From the NCBI RefSeq assembly GCF_004362665.1, contig NZ_SNXR01000011.1:186001-250000 (forward strand): DNA of 64,000 nt. Direction: 5' to 3'. This document shows, one piece after another, positions 53,916 through 63,206 of the stretch. Made by a program: the position numbers and the translations under genes. The stretch's first letter is position 1, and each line of letters starts with the position of its first letter. The notes under the pieces were generated by a model that worked only from the letters and a program-made list of their open reading frames with translations, did no database searches and had not been told where the DNA came from. The stretch comes from Flavobacterium dankookense (GTDB lineage: Bacteria; Bacteroidota; Bacteroidia; Flavobacteriales; Flavobacteriaceae).

Positions 53916-53932
53916 TTAAAAATTACGAATTT
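53916..53932. repeat. Dispersed AT-rich motif, copy 3
   Basis: 16 of 17 bases match the motif at 25141 and 48212; it sits in the pyrR-pyrB spacer as part of a near-perfect AT hairpin (53914-53935). Confidence 0.55.
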
Positions 53933-53977
53933 TAATTAAAAGAGACAACAACACACAACATACAACACACAACTAAA

Positions 53978-54907
53978 ATGTCTGAATTATCAGTTAACCA
54001 TTTATTAGGAATAAAGTATCTCAAAAAAGAAGATATTAACTTGATTTTTGAAACAGCCGATCATTTCAAAGAAGTTATTAATCGTCCAATAAAAAAAGTG
54101 CCTTCACTGCGAGACATCACTATTGCTAATATTTTTTTTGAAAATAGTACTAGAACAAAACTCTCTTTTGAATTAGCACAAAAACGACTTTCGGCGGATG
54201 TAATTAGCTTTTCTGCTGCTCAATCTTCAGTAAAAAAAGGCGAAACATTGATTGATACTGTAAATAATATTCTTTCAATGAAAGTCGACATGGTTGTGAT
54301 GAGACACGCTAATCCAGGTGCGGCTTATTTTTTATCTCAAAATGTAAAAGCAAGTATAGTTAATGCTGGTGATGGTGCTCATGAACATCCAACACAAGCT
54401 TTGTTAGATAGTTTTTCCATAAGAGAAAGATTAGGAGAAGTTGCAGGAAAAAAAGTGGTCATCGTAGGTGATATTTTGCATTCACGAGTAGCACTTTCTA
54501 ATATTTATGCCTTACAATTGCAAGGTGCAGAAGTTAAAGTGTGTGGACCAAAAACACTAATTCCCAAATTTATCGAAAGTCTCGGTGTTACGGTTGAACC
54601 AAATCTTAGAAAAGCATTAGATTGGTGTGATGTAGCTAATATGCTTCGTGTTCAAAACGAACGAATGGATGTGAATTATTTTCCTTCTACACGAGAATAT
54701 GCACAACAATATGGTGTTGACAAAGAATTACTAAACTCTCTCAAAAAGGAAATTATTATCATGCATCCCGGACCAATCAATCGTGGAGTTGAAATTACAT
54801 CTGATGTTGCTGACTCGCAGCAATCCGTAATATTGGATCAAGTTGAAAATGGTGTTGCTATACGAATGGCGGTTATTTATCTTTTAGCTTCTAAAATACA
54901 ACAATAA
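53978..54907 (+). CDS. pyrB: Aspartate carbamoyltransferase catalytic subunit
   Basis: 309 residues. FFENSTRTKLSFE (Ser57-Thr60) binds carbamoyl phosphate; DGAHEHPTQALLD and MHPGPINRGVEI complete the site. It forms carbamoyl aspartate, the committed step of pyrimidine synthesis. Its product path shares control with pyrR. No pyrI regulatory subunit is adjacent. The gene ends just before a strong terminator. Confidence 0.96.
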   Translation: MSELSVNHLLGIKYLKKEDINLIFETADHFKEVINRPIKKVPSLRDITIANIFFENSTRTKLSFELAQKRLSADVISFSAAQSSVKKGETLIDTVNNILSMKVDMVVMRHANPGAAYFLSQNVKASIVNAGDGAHEHPTQALLDSFSIRERLGEVAGKKVVIVGDILHSRVALSNIYALQLQGAEVKVCGPKTLIPKFIESLGVTVEPNLRKALDWCDVANMLRVQNERMDVNYFPSTREYAQQYGVDKELLNSLKKEIIIMHPGPINRGVEITSDVADSQQSVILDQVENGVAIRMAVIYLLASKIQQ

Positions 54908-54934
54908 AAAAGTCCCGAATTTTCGGGACTTTTT
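54908..54934. terminator. Bidirectional terminator between pyrB and DUF349 genes
   Basis: AAAAGTCCCGAA (54908-54919) pairs with TTCGGGACTTTT (54922-54933); A-run and T-run flank it on either side. The convergent genes end at 54907 and 54937. Confidence 0.88.
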
Positions 54935-54936
54935 AA

Positions 54937-57054
54937 TTATTCTGTTTTCAGATTTCTAAGTTGTTTTAGCTTTTCTTTCCAAGTGGCTAATTCTTCTTTT
55001 TGTCTTTCAATATTTTTCAAAACTTCTTTTACCAACGGATTGTCTGATTTGGCATTTGAAAAGAATTGAATATTGTTTTCTAATTGGAAAATATCGTTTT
55101 GTACTTCATCAATTTTACGGATGATGAATACTTTTTCGTTGTCTAATTTTCTTGTGTCAGAATGTGCTAAATTATCTAGTCTATTAGCAAATCTTGCCAT
55201 TTCATTGTCTTTCTTGCTAGCACTTAATTTTTCGAACAACGTATCTAAGATTTTATTAAATTTTCCTTCGATATGACGTCTTGGAAAGGGAACTTTTCCA
55301 AAACTTTTCCAAGTTTCAATATGAGCTTTTATAGCATCTAAATCCGTTTTATGATCACCAACAAGTTCGAAATTTCTTAGTGTTTCTAAATAGGCTTTTT
55401 TGTTTTCAAAAGCAGCTACTTCATCTTCATTAACTTCGGATTTTTGCTCTTTTAATTTTTCAAAATACTCATTACAAGCAGCTCTAAATTCTCCCCAAAT
55501 TTTGTCTGAAAATTTTCTTGGAACATGTCCAATAGTTTTCCACTCTTCTTGAATTTGTTTCATCAATGGAGTAGTAGTTGCAAAATCCGTAGAATCTTTT
55601 AGTTCAATGGCTTTGGCAACAAGTGCTTGTTTTTTGGTTAAGTTGTCGTTTTGGTCTTTTTTAATTTCTTTATAAAATGAATTTTTCAGAACATTAAAAT
55701 TTCTGACAGCAACTTTGAATGCTGCCCAAGTTTCTTCATTTACTTCTGCAGGAACTTTTCCAGTTTTGAAAAAGGCTTCTCTAAGCTTTTCTACTTTTTC
55801 AATTTGGCCTAGCCAAGCATTGTGAGAATTAACTTTTTCTTGTGCTAAAACTTCAATTTGTGCAATTAAATCTTTTTTAGCAACTAAGTTTGCTTGTTCA
55901 ATTTCACGGAATTTTTCATAATAACCTTCACGTTTGTCATGAAGTTGTTTGGTTAAATCACTGAATTTATTCCAAATTTCTTCACGATGATCTCGAGAAA
56001 CTGGTCCGATATCTTCTTTCCAAATTCGGTGTAAATCTTGTAATTCACGAAACGCTTTGTTGATGTCTTCCTCTTGATTTAATTCTTCCACACGAGCAAT
56101 AATTTTTAGTTTTTGCTCTAAGTTGTGTTTGAAATCTAAATCACGAATTTCTCTATCCAAGTGAAGAATATCGTAGAAGTTTTCTAAATGGAAATGGTAA
56201 TTATTCCAAACGTGGTTGTATTTGTCTTTTGGAATTGGTCCAGCAACTTTCCATCGTTCTCTAATATCGTTAAATTGTTTTAGAGTAACTGAAATTGCTT
56301 CTTGGCTGTGAATTAAGTTTTTTAATTCTTCGACAATGGCAAGTCTATTCTCTAAATTTGATTTCAGACTATTTTGTAAACTTTGAAAATGACTGTTTTT
56401 TCTTTCTCTATAGGAAGTATATAGTTGATCAAATTTTACTTTTAACGGAAAATGATAATGGAAATCCTCCGTTGTTTCAGGATTTTCAGCATGGAATTCC
56501 TCTTTTTTCTCGTCAATAAAATGATAGTATTTTGATAAGAATGATTTTTTTAATTCTTCAACATGGTCTTTAACTGACATTACTTTTTCAACAGCAACAA
56601 GAACGCTCAATTCATTTACCAATTCTTCCATAGACAACGTTTCATAATCCATCATTTCAATATGATGTCTATCTTTTAACGTTTCGTCTTCGCTTTCCTC
56701 TGCATTTACATTTTGTATTGCAGTTATCGCAGAATGGTTATCATCTTCTATAACTAAAGTATCGTCCGCTACTTGTTCGTCTGTAAGTTTAACTACATTT
56801 TCTGGTTCTGAAATAGTTTCAACTACTTCTTCAACAGTTGGTATTTCAACTTCTTCAGAAACAACAGCGGCAGTTTCTTCAATTACTTCTTCAGAAATTG
56901 CTGCCTCTTCTGCAACTACAGTTTCAATTTCTTCTGAAATTTCAACAGCAGTTTCAACTACAACTTCTTGATTTTCTGTTGGTGTTGAATCATTTGATTC
57001 ATTAGCCAAGTTTCCATCTGCTTCTAGCAGGTTATCATTCTTTTCTTCTAACAT
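54937..57054 (-). CDS. DUF349 repeat protein
   Basis: 705 residues. Residues 1 to about 120 are acidic and low in complexity (VVETAVEISEEIETVV and alike). About five DUF349 helical repeats follow, each with a WK..GP.P.......IW..F pattern (for example WKVAGPIPKDKYNHVWNNY), and the end is a coiled coil. DUF349 is common in Bacteroidota and often seen near ribosome or nucleotide genes; function unknown. Its promoter is well formed (57091-57121). Confidence 0.88.
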   Translation of the reverse strand: MLEEKNDNLLEADGNLANESNDSTPTENQEVVVETAVEISEEIETVVAEEAAISEEVIEETAAVVSEEVEIPTVEEVVETISEPENVVKLTDEQVADDTLVIEDDNHSAITAIQNVNAEESEDETLKDRHHIEMMDYETLSMEELVNELSVLVAVEKVMSVKDHVEELKKSFLSKYYHFIDEKKEEFHAENPETTEDFHYHFPLKVKFDQLYTSYRERKNSHFQSLQNSLKSNLENRLAIVEELKNLIHSQEAISVTLKQFNDIRERWKVAGPIPKDKYNHVWNNYHFHLENFYDILHLDREIRDLDFKHNLEQKLKIIARVEELNQEEDINKAFRELQDLHRIWKEDIGPVSRDHREEIWNKFSDLTKQLHDKREGYYEKFREIEQANLVAKKDLIAQIEVLAQEKVNSHNAWLGQIEKVEKLREAFFKTGKVPAEVNEETWAAFKVAVRNFNVLKNSFYKEIKKDQNDNLTKKQALVAKAIELKDSTDFATTTPLMKQIQEEWKTIGHVPRKFSDKIWGEFRAACNEYFEKLKEQKSEVNEDEVAAFENKKAYLETLRNFELVGDHKTDLDAIKAHIETWKSFGKVPFPRRHIEGKFNKILDTLFEKLSASKKDNEMARFANRLDNLAHSDTRKLDNEKVFIIRKIDEVQNDIFQLENNIQFFSNAKSDNPLVKEVLKNIERQKEELATWKEKLKQLRNLKTE

Positions 57055-57090
57055 TTTGAAAATGTTTTAAAGGTTACACAATTTGAGGGC

Positions 57091-57121
57091 GAAAGATAGT
57101 AAACTACTACTAAATTTCAAA
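57091..57121 (-). promoter_or_regulatory. Promoter of the DUF349 gene
   Basis: On the minus strand TTTG (57118-57121) and TATCTTTC (57091-57098, one base off TAnnTTTG) are 19 bases apart, ending 36 bases before the start. Confidence 0.5.
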
Positions 57122-57154
57122 GAAAATCAATGTTTTCTGTACTTTTTAGTATGA

Positions 57155-57193
57155 ATCAAAAAGTTCTGTCACAGTAGTAACAGAACTTTTGAT
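57155..57193 (-). terminator. Terminator of the secreted endonuclease gene
   Basis: AAAAGTTCTGT (57159-57169) pairs with ACAGAACTTTT (57180-57190) around a 10-base loop; on the minus strand it ends in a T-run and lies 18 bases past the endonuclease stop. Confidence 0.8.
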
Positions 57194-57211
57194 AATTATT
57201 TTGGAAAAATT

Positions 57212-58324
57212 TTAGTTAACCGCTATCTTTTTTGTAACCGATTGATTATTTGCGTTCAATTGCAAAAAGTAAAAACCCTTCGGAAGATTAGTCAATTCGT
57301 ATGTAGTATCAAGTCTTTCCGGGCTTTTGATTTGTTGTACTAATTGACCGTTTATTGTAATAATGTTTATTTCTGATAATTCAACTTCTGATTGAATGTT
57401 GATTTTACCAGTATTAGATGGATTTGGATATACAGTTATTGAATTTAATGCATTGAATGTTTCTGTATTTAATAAACTTCCCCAAATAGACATAGCATAG
57501 GATGGATTATCTATATACGGATTTCTATTGTTTTGACGTGCATAAATTGCATCATTTCTGTCTCTTTCTCTTTGGCTTACAGGATCATTATTATGCCAAG
57601 TTAATAAAACATTAATTGCTTGATTAGTAAATACTTGATTACTTGTGTTGTTGAACATTGGATAGTTCCATCCAGAAACTTGGTCTTCATATCGAGTAGC
57701 AAAATATAATATCATTCTAGCAATATCTCCTTTAAATTCATCAATTGGTTCGAAAACTGTTCCTGTGTAACCTGCAGAATATCCAGAATTTAAATTTGAA
57801 CCTTTTTTTGAACCATTTGAATAGGTAGAAGTAGCATTATTTACCTTGCTAAATGGCCAACTATCTCTTTGTGCGTTTACATATTTATCAGAAGGAACAA
57901 CACAATGAGCATCAGAAAGCATTGGTTGTAGAGAATTATATACCGACTGAGGTATTAAATGTTCTCTGTTATATCTTTGGCATTCAGCATTTCCTAAAGT
58001 ACCATCATCTTGTAAACCACCACCATATTCGTATTCACATTCCGTTCCTGTTGGGTTTTCGGTGTACATATCCAACATAGTTCCATTATTTTCATAATAA
58101 TTATCAATGTCTGATGTTAAGTAAGTTACATAAATACCATTGTTACCATTATAACCTCTATCATTATGGTCGTTGATGATATTGAATAATTGTGTTTTTA
58201 ATGTGTATCCAGTTCCAGTTGCTGTATTATAATATCCATTTGGGATTGATTCAACGCTATTGGCAACTTGTGCAATAGTAATTGTGGAAACTAATAGTAA
58301 AAATGAGGTAATTATATTTTTCAT
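57212..58324 (-). CDS. Secreted endonuclease I with T9SS type-A sorting domain
   Basis: 370 residues. Signal peptide 1-18 (ITIAQ). The endonuclease I part (about 20-280) includes YNREHLIPQSVYN, the HNH-like catalytic signature, and HCVVPSDKYVNAQRDSWPF. Residues about 295-370 (ITVYPNPSNTGKINIQ, LPKGFYFLQLN, ending KKIAVN) are a type-A sorting signal. It would be exported by T9SS to digest extracellular DNA. It follows the RsmB gene by 5 bases. Confidence 0.92.
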   Translation of the reverse strand: MKNIITSFLLLVSTITIAQVANSVESIPNGYYNTATGTGYTLKTQLFNIINDHNDRGYNGNNGIYVTYLTSDIDNYYENNGTMLDMYTENPTGTECEYEYGGGLQDDGTLGNAECQRYNREHLIPQSVYNSLQPMLSDAHCVVPSDKYVNAQRDSWPFSKVNNATSTYSNGSKKGSNLNSGYSAGYTGTVFEPIDEFKGDIARMILYFATRYEDQVSGWNYPMFNNTSNQVFTNQAINVLLTWHNNDPVSQRERDRNDAIYARQNNRNPYIDNPSYAMSIWGSLLNTETFNALNSITVYPNPSNTGKINIQSEVELSEINIITINGQLVQQIKSPERLDTTYELTNLPKGFYFLQLNANNQSVTKKIAVN

Positions 58325-58329
58325 AAATT

Positions 58330-59541
58330 TTATTTTCTTTCTAATAATGCCATGTAAAAACCATCAAAACCACTTTCTGAAGCTAGTAATTTTGAATCTT
58401 TAACAAAGGTAAAGTTTTTGCCGCTTTCGGTTGTTAAAAAACGCTTAATTTGTTCCTGATTTTCAGATGGTAAGATAGAACATGTAGCATAAACTAATTT
58501 TCCACCTGGTTTAACAATCTTTGAATAATTTTCTAGAACTTCGGCTTGTGTTTTTTTAATATTTTCAATAAACTCGGGTTGTAACTTCCATTTGCTGTCT
58601 GGGTTTCTTTTTAAAACACCTAAACCGCTACATGGTGCATCGATTAGAACTCTATCGGCTTTTTCATGAAGTTTTTTGATAACTTTTGTACTATCAATAA
58701 TTCGGTATTCTATGTTGAAAGCACCGTTTCTTTTGGCTCTAAGTTTTAATTGCTTAAGTTTGCTTTCATATAAATCCATGGCAATTAATTGACCTTTATT
58801 TTCCATTAATGATGCCATATGCAACGTTTTTCCACCAGCACCAGCACAAGTATCAACAACTCGCATGCCTGGTTGTACATCAAGAAAAGCAGCAACTAAT
58901 TGAGAAGACGCATCTTGAACTTCAAATAATCCTTCTTTAAAAGCATCAGTTAAAAAAACATTGGCTCTTTCTTTTAGAACTAAAGCATCGGGCTGATTTT
59001 TTAAAAACTCAGTTTCGATATTTAAATCCATCAACAGTGCATGAAGTTTTTCCTTGGTGGTTTTTAGAGTGTTAACTCTTAGAATTACTTTTGCTTGTTG
59101 GTTTTGAGCAGCAATTTCTTTGGTCCAAAGTTCTTCACCAAGTTCTTTTATTCCCAATTCGTCCATCCAATCTGGAATAGACTCACGGTATTTTCTAATT
59201 TTGGATAATTCGTCAAAACGACCTTTGATTTTTCGTGCAGGTGTTCCTTCTAATTGTCTCCAATCTGGAATTGTATACCCACGAAGTACTGCCCAAACAG
59301 CGAAAATTCGCCATAATTGGTCACGGTCAAGCGGTTCTTTTACATCTGCTATTTCCATATACAGACGTTTCCAACGAACAATTTCGTATATGGTTTCGGC
59401 AACAAACTTTCTATCGGAACTTCCCCAACGTTTGTCTTTTTTCAAGGCACGAGCAACTACTTTATCTGCATATTCACCTTCATTGAAGATGGCGTTCAGG
59501 GAGTCAATCGTTGTGTAAACTAGGTTTCTATGTAATCGCAT
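58330..59541 (-). CDS. rsmB: RsmB-like 16S rRNA (cytosine-C5)-methyltransferase
   Basis: 403 residues. VVDTCAGAGGKTLHMA (about 225-240) binds SAM, DAPCSGLGVLKR and YATCSILPSENQEQI carry the two cysteines of RNA m5C enzymes, of which one is nucleophile. An N-terminal NusB-like helical part (about 1-140) fits RsmB, which makes m5C967 in 16S rRNA; RsmB versus a near relative is inferred. A TATCTTTG box ends 20 bases before the start. Confidence 0.88.
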   Translation of the reverse strand: MRLHRNLVYTTIDSLNAIFNEGEYADKVVARALKKDKRWGSSDRKFVAETIYEIVRWKRLYMEIADVKEPLDRDQLWRIFAVWAVLRGYTIPDWRQLEGTPARKIKGRFDELSKIRKYRESIPDWMDELGIKELGEELWTKEIAAQNQQAKVILRVNTLKTTKEKLHALLMDLNIETEFLKNQPDALVLKERANVFLTDAFKEGLFEVQDASSQLVAAFLDVQPGMRVVDTCAGAGGKTLHMASLMENKGQLIAMDLYESKLKQLKLRAKRNGAFNIEYRIIDSTKVIKKLHEKADRVLIDAPCSGLGVLKRNPDSKWKLQPEFIENIKKTQAEVLENYSKIVKPGGKLVYATCSILPSENQEQIKRFLTTESGKNFTFVKDSKLLASESGFDGFYMALLERK

Positions 59542-59560
59542 TTGTAAAAAAATCAGCGGG

Positions 59561-59568
59561 CAAAGATA
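59561..59568 (-). promoter_or_regulatory. Candidate -7 box for rsmB
   Basis: TATCTTTG on the minus strand, an exact TAnnTTTG ending 20 bases before the start. A TTG lies 16 bases upstream, one short of the usual range, within the kup terminator. Confidence 0.4.
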
Positions 59569-59585
59569 TTGCTTTTAATGCAAAC

Positions 59586-59617
59586 AAAAAAAAGTATTCT
59601 TTGGTAGAATACTTTTT
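59586..59617 (-). terminator. Terminator of kup
   Basis: AAAAAGTATTCT (59589-59600) pairs with AGAATACTTTTT (59606-59617) around TTGGT. On the minus strand it ends in a long T-run, 8 bases past the kup stop. Confidence 0.88.
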
Positions 59618-59624
59618 AGTTTTT

Positions 59625-61601
59625 TTATTCGCAAGATTTGTCAATTCTTCGCATTTCAATTTTCTCTGGAGCATGGAGAACGAGTGGGAATTGTTCAATT
59701 TTTACAGAACTACTGTCTAGCCCAAATCCTTTTTCTTCTGATAAACTGAATTTTTTCATTGTGAAATAAGTATTCATAACTACTTTTTCAAAGAAAGTTA
59801 AGTCACTATCATTAGAAAGGAATTTTTCAGAAAGAACAAATTTGAAATCTCCAATGATATTATTTTTACTCAATGATTCATATCGACTAGTGATATCCAC
59901 TTCACCGCGATCAACCATTTCTTTGATAACTTGCTTGAACATCAAATTGATTTTTGTCGGTTCTCTGAAACCAAGGTAGAAGTCTATTCTATAAATATCA
60001 TCTTTAATTATTTCAGTAACACGATATTCTTTTTTATAAGGTTCGCTTAAAATATTTACGTGAACAAACCAATATAAGTCAGCTCTTTTTGGTCTTTTTT
60101 GAAGAATAGAATACATCACTTTTTCTTCTATCTCATCGCTACGTTGTGAATTGGTCATGTATACCAAATGAGTTGCATATTTTGGAATTGACAAGTCAAC
60201 GCTTAGTTCGGCTAACACTTTTTTGTAATCTTCGATTTTTACAATCTTAGTGTAGTTTTTACTAATTTGTTTTGCTAAAAACCAAGTTGCCATTATTCCG
60301 ATTAAACCTGATGCAATAATTAATGTTACAAAACCACCATGGAAAAATTTAACAATATTGGCATATAAGAAACTAAATTCAATTACTAGATAAATGGTAA
60401 TTAGTGGAATTATAAAGTAAAGTTTTACTCGTTTCATTATCAAATAAAAATTGAGTAGGATTGTTGTCATAATCATACACAATACAATGGCTAATCCATA
60501 GGCATGTTCCATATTTGATGATTCTTCAAAATATAGAACTATTCCAATACAACCTAATAATAATAGCCAGTTAATTGACGGAATATAGAGTTGCCCTTTT
60601 AAATCGGTTGGATATTTAATTTTAACTTTTGGCCAAAAGTTCAAACGCATTGCTTCATTAATCAAAGTAAATGAACCACTTATTAATGCTTGAGATGCAA
60701 TAACGGCAGCCAATGTAGCAATAACAATTCCTATTGGTTGAAACCAATCCGCCATGATTAAATAGAAAGGATTTCCAGCTTTTCCTCCAAGTTCTGCTAA
60801 TGTTTTTCCTTCATGATTTATCAAATAAGCGCCTTGTCCGAAGTAGTTTAACAGAAGCATTATTTTTACAAAAATCCAACTTACTCTAATGTTTTTTCTT
60901 CCGCAATGTCCCATGTCAGAATACAAGGCTTCAGCTCCTGTAGTACAAAGAAATACAGCACCAAGAACGAAGAAACCTTCTGGATGAATTTGTAATAACT
61001 CATAAGCATAATACGGATTTACTGCAGCAAAGACAGACAAATCGCTAAAAATTTGAATGGCTCCAAGCACACCTAGCATGGTAAACCAAATCAACATCAT
61101 TGGGGCGAAAAATTTACCAACTAATTTAGTTCCAAACTGTTGTATGGTAAATAAAGCAATCAAAATACCAATTACAATTGGAATAGTATTAATATCTGGT
61201 TTAAAGATGCGTAGTCCTTCAACGGCTGACGAAACTGAGATTGGCGGTGTAATTATACCATCAGCTAGCAATGCACTTCCACCAATTATTGCTGGTACGA
61301 TGAGCCATTTTATCTTTGTTCTTTTAACCAAAGCAAAAAGCGCAAAAATTCCACCTTCACCGTGATTGTCAGCACTCAGTGTAATCAAAACATATTTTAG
61401 TGTTGTTTGGAGTGTTAATGTCCAAAAAATACAGGAAATTCCACCCAGAACAATATCTCTAGATATGGCATGAATACCAAGTATGGCTTTCATTACGTAT
61501 AGTGGAGAAGTTCCAATATCACCATATATAATTCCTAATGTAACAAGTAATCCTCCAGTAGTGAGTTTGGAGTGCAAATTTTGATGACTATGAGAACTCA
61601 T
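59625..61601 (-). CDS. kup: Kup-type potassium uptake transporter
   Basis: 658 residues. About 12 membrane helices span residues 14-445, and GDIGTSPLYVMKAI (29-42) is the Kup/HAK ion-path signature. A cytoplasmic C-terminal domain of about 200 residues follows. It takes up K+ with protons. It is preceded by a TAAATTTG box and closed by its own terminator, so a single-gene unit. Confidence 0.95.
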   Translation of the reverse strand: MSSHSHQNLHSKLTTGGLLVTLGIIYGDIGTSPLYVMKAILGIHAISRDIVLGGISCIFWTLTLQTTLKYVLITLSADNHGEGGIFALFALVKRTKIKWLIVPAIIGGSALLADGIITPPISVSSAVEGLRIFKPDINTIPIVIGILIALFTIQQFGTKLVGKFFAPMMLIWFTMLGVLGAIQIFSDLSVFAAVNPYYAYELLQIHPEGFFVLGAVFLCTTGAEALYSDMGHCGRKNIRVSWIFVKIMLLLNYFGQGAYLINHEGKTLAELGGKAGNPFYLIMADWFQPIGIVIATLAAVIASQALISGSFTLINEAMRLNFWPKVKIKYPTDLKGQLYIPSINWLLLLGCIGIVLYFEESSNMEHAYGLAIVLCMIMTTILLNFYLIMKRVKLYFIIPLITIYLVIEFSFLYANIVKFFHGGFVTLIIASGLIGIMATWFLAKQISKNYTKIVKIEDYKKVLAELSVDLSIPKYATHLVYMTNSQRSDEIEEKVMYSILQKRPKRADLYWFVHVNILSEPYKKEYRVTEIIKDDIYRIDFYLGFREPTKINLMFKQVIKEMVDRGEVDITSRYESLSKNNIIGDFKFVLSEKFLSNDSDLTFFEKVVMNTYFTMKKFSLSEEKGFGLDSSSVKIEQFPLVLHAPEKIEMRRIDKSCE

Positions 61602-61620
61602 AATAAATTGTTAAAGAATG

Positions 61621-61628
61621 CAAATTTA
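61621..61628 (-). promoter_or_regulatory. Candidate -7 box for kup
   Basis: TAAATTTG on the minus strand, an exact TAnnTTTG ending 19 bases before the start. No suitable TTG upstream. Confidence 0.35.
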
Positions 61629-61679
61629 TATCTTTTTCAAATATGTGGATGTTTTTATAGGTATTTATTTTAAAAACAA

Positions 61680-61705
61680 AAAGCCATCGCGTTAACAATG
61701 GCTTT
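61680..61705 (-). terminator. Terminator of the repeat-tailed exported protein gene
   Basis: AAAGCCAT (61680-61687) pairs with ATGGCTTT (61698-61705); on the minus strand a T-rich tail follows. It lies 27 bases past the stop. Confidence 0.7.
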
Positions 61706-61732
61706 CAATCACAATAAAACTAAGTACAAAAA

Positions 61733-63070
61733 CTAACTTCTTCTGTTTCCTCTTGAGCCACTTTGTACTCTTTCAGACGATTTGTTTTCTGATAAATTTC
61801 TAGAACTTGCTCTTTGATTATCAGAATTTCTAGTGCTTTCACTTCTTGAGTTGCTTCTTGCTGGAGCACTTTCACTAGTTACATTTCTTTGCGGAACACT
61901 TCTAGGCGCTTCATATTTCACACTGTTACTGCTTGTATTTGTTCTGGTTGGAGCGCTTTCATTTTTTTGTGAAATACTTCTTGGAGTTTCACTGCGAGTT
62001 ATTTCATTTCGAACACTATTATCTCTTGTAGTAACTCTATTAGGAACATTTTCACGTGTTAGATCTCTTTGAGAAATACTTCTTGGAGTTTCGCTTCTTG
62101 TATTTTCATTTTTTACAAAATTATCTCTAGTAGTAGTTCTGCCAATTGTATTTTCAGTTGAAAGATCTCTTTGCGAAATATTTCTAGTTGATTCGATTCT
62201 TGTATTATCTGTTCTAACTGAATTTACTCTTCCTGTTACTGAATTTCTAACAGTTTCTGGTCTTGAATTTATTCTACCATTTGTATTGGCAACTTCATTT
62301 CTAGGAGAAACTGTTCTGATGTTTCTTTTTTGATCTAATTCATATCGGTTAGTGTAACTTGTATTTCTACTTGTAAAAGAACGATTTGGATGTTGGTTTT
62401 GATAAGCAACGCCTCTTCTTCCACCATTGTAATATACATTGTAAGCGCTTTGACATCTACGGATATTTACATAATTGTAGTGATGATACGTGTTAATGTG
62501 GAAACTAATATGATTTCTATATCTGAATATTGGAAATGGATTCCACGCTACGTAATAACTTGGATAATAACCCCAATACCAAGAAGAACAATAAGGTCTG
62601 TAATTATTCACCCAAAAAGAGCTATAAATTACTGGCGTATATGAATATACCGGTTCGTAAATATAATTTTGTCCATACATATAAACATCACCAACTACTT
62701 GAACTTGAATTCTATTGTTTCTGTCTTTTTCAACTTCGATTGAAGCTACATCTTGAAATCTATCACGACCTAGAACAGATTGGATAACAATAATATGCGT
62801 GTTACCTTCAATAGTTTCAATTACACGCATATAATCAACTTGATTATCTTCGTTTAAATCTAGATTAGATATTTGTGATTTTGGGTCATTCAATCTTCTT
62901 TCAAAATCTTCTAAGTTTTCTGAATCTCCAAAAATGGATGCAACAGCTCGTAAATCTAAATTATCACTAATTTCAGAATTTGTTGCAGTAACTGTAGTTC
63001 TATCTTGAGCAAATAATGTGCTAAAACTAAGTGTAGCCAAAAGCGATAGAGAAAGGATTTGTGATTTCAT
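61733..63070 (-). CDS. Exported protein with Tyr/Trp-rich core and 34-residue tail repeats
   Basis: 445 residues, signal peptide 1-22 (LFAQ). Residues about 35-125 are a compact domain with DLNEDNQVDYMRV, an EF-hand-like calcium loop. Residues about 128-220 are packed with Tyr, Trp and Asn. The rest is Arg/Ser/Thr/Asn-rich and holds two clear 34-residue repeats (289-322, 323-356), a degenerate third and a fourth trace. The basic, disordered tail could bind nucleic acid or polysaccharide. I know no function for it. Confidence 0.78.
   Translation of the reverse strand: MKSQILSLSLLATLSFSTLFAQDRTTVTATNSEISDNLDLRAVASIFGDSENLEDFERRLNDPKSQISNLDLNEDNQVDYMRVIETIEGNTHIIVIQSVLGRDRFQDVASIEVEKDRNNRIQVQVVGDVYMYGQNYIYEPVYSYTPVIYSSFWVNNYRPYCSSWYWGYYPSYYVAWNPFPIFRYRNHISFHINTYHHYNYVNIRRCQSAYNVYYNGGRRGVAYQNQHPNRSFTSRNTSYTNRYELDQKRNIRTVSPRNEVANTNGRINSRPETVRNSVTGRVNSVRTDNTRIESTRNISQRDLSTENTIGRTTTRDNFVKNENTRSETPRSISQRDLTRENVPNRVTTRDNSVRNEITRSETPRSISQKNESAPTRTNTSSNSVKYEAPRSVPQRNVTSESAPARSNSRSESTRNSDNQRASSRNLSENKSSERVQSGSRGNRRS
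61910..62206 (-). repeat. 102-bp tandem coding repeats
   Basis: Codes for residues 289-387 of the exported protein. Two 34-residue units are nearly alike (share TRD, RSETPR or RIESTR, SISQ or NISQRDL); the third is 31 residues and diverged. Units are a multiple of three, so gain or loss keeps the frame. Confidence 0.75.
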
Positions 63071-63206
63071 AATAGTATATTTTTAATTGATAAATAGCTA
63101 TTTACGATTATCCAATTACTGTGCCACAATTTTTTATTTAAAGAAACTTTAACAAATAGAAAGTCAGTTAAAAAATGTATATTCGCTTATTATTCAAGCC
63201 TTTCAA

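Noticed and set aside
59120..59518. 132-residue plus-strand frame inside rsmB
   Set aside because: Antisense to a conserved methyltransferase; no recognisable domain.
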